Below are positions 5,725 through 6,529 of a stretch of DNA of 6,529 bases, in pieces; positions within the stretch are counted from its first letter, which is position 1, and each line of letters begins with the position of its first letter. A model generated the notes under the pieces. The model saw only the letters and a program-made list of their open reading frames with translations. It had not been told where the DNA came from and did no database searches. This stretch comes from an uncultured Bryobacterales bacterium. Lineage in GTDB: Bacteria > Acidobacteriota > Terriglobia > Bryobacterales > Bryobacteraceae. The position numbers were made by a program, and so were the translations under genes. The DNA is taken from NCBI GenBank assembly GCA_937859895.1, contig CALMAV010000118.1:1-6529 (forward strand), given 5' to 3'.

Positions 5725-6360
5725 ATGGCTTCCCCGCAATATGTCGCCCTGTTTAGCGATATCGGTGGCGTGCTCGGCAATAATGGCTGGGACAGTGCGT
5801 TACGGCTGGAGGTCTGCCGTCACTTTGGCCTCGAACTGGAAAGCATCGACGGTCGCCATCGCCTGTTGTTCGACAGCTTCGAGCGCGGGCACCTGAGCTT
5901 CGAGACCTACCTCGAATTTGTCTTTTTTGCCGAGCCTCGCACGTTCACACTCGAGCAGCTTCGGACTTATGTCTACGACGCTTCAGTTCCCTGGCCAGAA
6001 AACATCGCCTTCATGGCAGAGGTGAGAAAGCTCAATCAACTCAAATTTGCTCTGATCAGTAACGAAGGGCAAGGCATAACCGAGAACCGAATCACCAAGT
6101 TTGGATTGGTTCGTCTCGTCGACTTTATGGTGATCTCCCATTTCACGGGGCATCGCAAACCGGACCCCGCGATGTGGAAACTTGCTCTAAACCTGGCGGG
6201 AGTTGAAGCTCAGCAATCCATCTATATAGATGACCGTAAAGTGTTTGCCGAATTCGCCTCAGGCTTGGGCTTTACTGGCATCCATCACACTTCTCTGGAG
6301 GGTACCCGAGCCAAACTTGCCGAACTCGGGCTTGCAACGCCTAAGCTGACGGGAGAATAA
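5725..6360 (+). CDS. HAD-superfamily hydrolase, YihX-like phosphatase candidate
   Basis: A 211-aa protein from the ATG at 5725. An in-frame GTG at 5683 would add 14 residues that belong to no domain and overlap the hicB remnant frame. The length fits a single HAD domain with a small helical cap. Motif I is LFSDIGGVLGNNGW (9-22), with nucleophile Asp12 and Gly14 where most phosphatases have the second Asp. The D-x-G form is known in YihX-type sugar-phosphate phosphatases and relatives. Motif II is LISNEG (Ser112), motif III is HRKPDP (Lys145), and motif IV is IYIDDRKVFAEFASGLGF (Asp169, Asp170). The helical cap spans roughly 20-90. All catalytic elements except the second Asp are present, so it is probably an active cytoplasmic phosphatase or dehalogenase-like hydrolase. 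The substrate cannot be told. The ribosome site is weak (GCGAAG, 5711-5716). It converges on the superoxide dismutase gene and shows no operon partner here. Confidence 0.85.
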   Translation: MASPQYVALFSDIGGVLGNNGWDSALRLEVCRHFGLELESIDGRHRLLFDSFERGHLSFETYLEFVFFAEPRTFTLEQLRTYVYDASVPWPENIAFMAEVRKLNQLKFALISNEGQGITENRITKFGLVRLVDFMVISHFTGHRKPDPAMWKLALNLAGVEAQQSIYIDDRKVFAEFASGLGFTGIHHTSLEGTRAKLAELGLATPKLTGE

Positions 6361-6378
6361 GCGAAGTATCCTCCCGTC
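6348..6378. terminator. Hairpin between convergent HAD and superoxide dismutase genes
   Basis: GACGGGAG (6348-6355) and CTCCCGTC (6371-6378) form a perfect 8-bp GC-rich stem with a 15-base loop that contains the HAD gene's TAA stop (6358-6360). A GCT/AGC extension is possible with one bulged G. There is no T-run on either strand, so it is not a classical intrinsic terminator. Its place in the 30-base gap between two convergent genes suggests a shared 3'-end structure, perhaps working with Rho or protecting the mRNA ends. Confidence 0.4.
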
Positions 6379-6390
6379 GAGCGGCAGTAA

Positions 6391-6529
6391 TTACTTAAGT
6401 TGCTTGTTTACTTCCGCCCAATTGACTACATTCCACCAAGCCGCGATGTACTCCGGCCGGCGATTTTGATACTTCAAATAATAGGAATGCTCCCAGACAT
6501 CAAGGCCAAGGATGGGCTTTTTGCCTTCC
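6391..6529 (-). CDS. Fe/Mn superoxide dismutase, C-terminal end (partial)
   Basis: The minus strand from 6528 to the TAA at 6393-6391 encodes 45 residues that are the unmistakable end of Fe/Mn superoxide dismutases: PILGLDVWEHSYYLKYQNRR, then PEYIAAWWNVVNWAEV, then a short tail ending in QLK. The Asp of LDVWEH and its His are two of the four metal ligands; the other two His lie outside the window. The enzyme converts superoxide to hydrogen peroxide and oxygen. The family is usually about 200 residues long, so about three quarters of the gene lies beyond the right edge. The visible part does not decide between iron and manganese, so no sodA/sodB symbol is given. Confidence 0.95.
   Translation of the reverse strand, partial: EGKKPILGLDVWEHSYYLKYQNRRPEYIAAWWNVVNWAEVNKQLK

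Overview
The window looks like a chromosomal piece of a soil-type Gram-negative bacterium. Acidobacteriota (Solibacter/Bryobacter-like) is the best guess. This rests on a short PEP-CTERM exosortase substrate next to a LuxI/FeeM-like N-acyltransferase, mixed codon usage with GTG starts, and no sign of plasmid or phage genes. It is an inference; no 16S or other decisive marker is present.

Layout from left to right. (1) Positions 1-1020 (+) hold the C-terminal 339 codons of a CrtX/MGT-like glycosyltransferase whose start lies outside the window. (2) A 243-base leader region with a perfect dyad precedes a secreted PEP-CTERM protein (1264-1968, +), which is closed by a strong intrinsic terminator (1992-2030). 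(3) Convergent to it is a two-gene minus-strand operon: a GNAT/LuxI-like acyltransferase (4514-3684), followed after five bases by a GTG-started vanillyl-alcohol-oxidase/4-cresol-dehydrogenase-type flavoenzyme (3678-2041). (4) A 207-base divergent intergenic region carries a 24-bp near-perfect palindrome and several CTTGYA half-sites. It separates the operon from a small unrecognised, possibly PilZ-like protein (4722-5222, +). (5) A complete tRNA-Val(CAC) with encoded CCA is followed by a 13-base copy of its T-arm. (6) A decayed hicB antitoxin gene lies on the minus strand (5622-5431). (7) A HAD phosphatase-like gene (5725-6360, +) converges on the C-terminal end of an Fe/Mn superoxide dismutase gene (6529-6391, -).

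The most interesting unit is the acyltransferase-flavoenzyme pair. Long-chain N-acyl amino acid synthases of the FeeM type are known to be linked to the PEP-CTERM/exosortase system. The flavoenzyme keeps what look like the phenolate-binding Tyr/Tyr/Arg residues of enzymes that oxidise 4-alkylphenols. A coherent but untested reading is that the acyltransferase makes an N-acyl amino acid, perhaps N-acyl-tyrosine, and the flavoenzyme oxidises its phenolic side chain. The product could be a lipid signal or envelope molecule controlled from the palindrome-rich divergent promoter. The right part (tRNA, T-arm copy, broken hicB, HAD, SOD) looks like core genome with a small scar of past insertion or decay.
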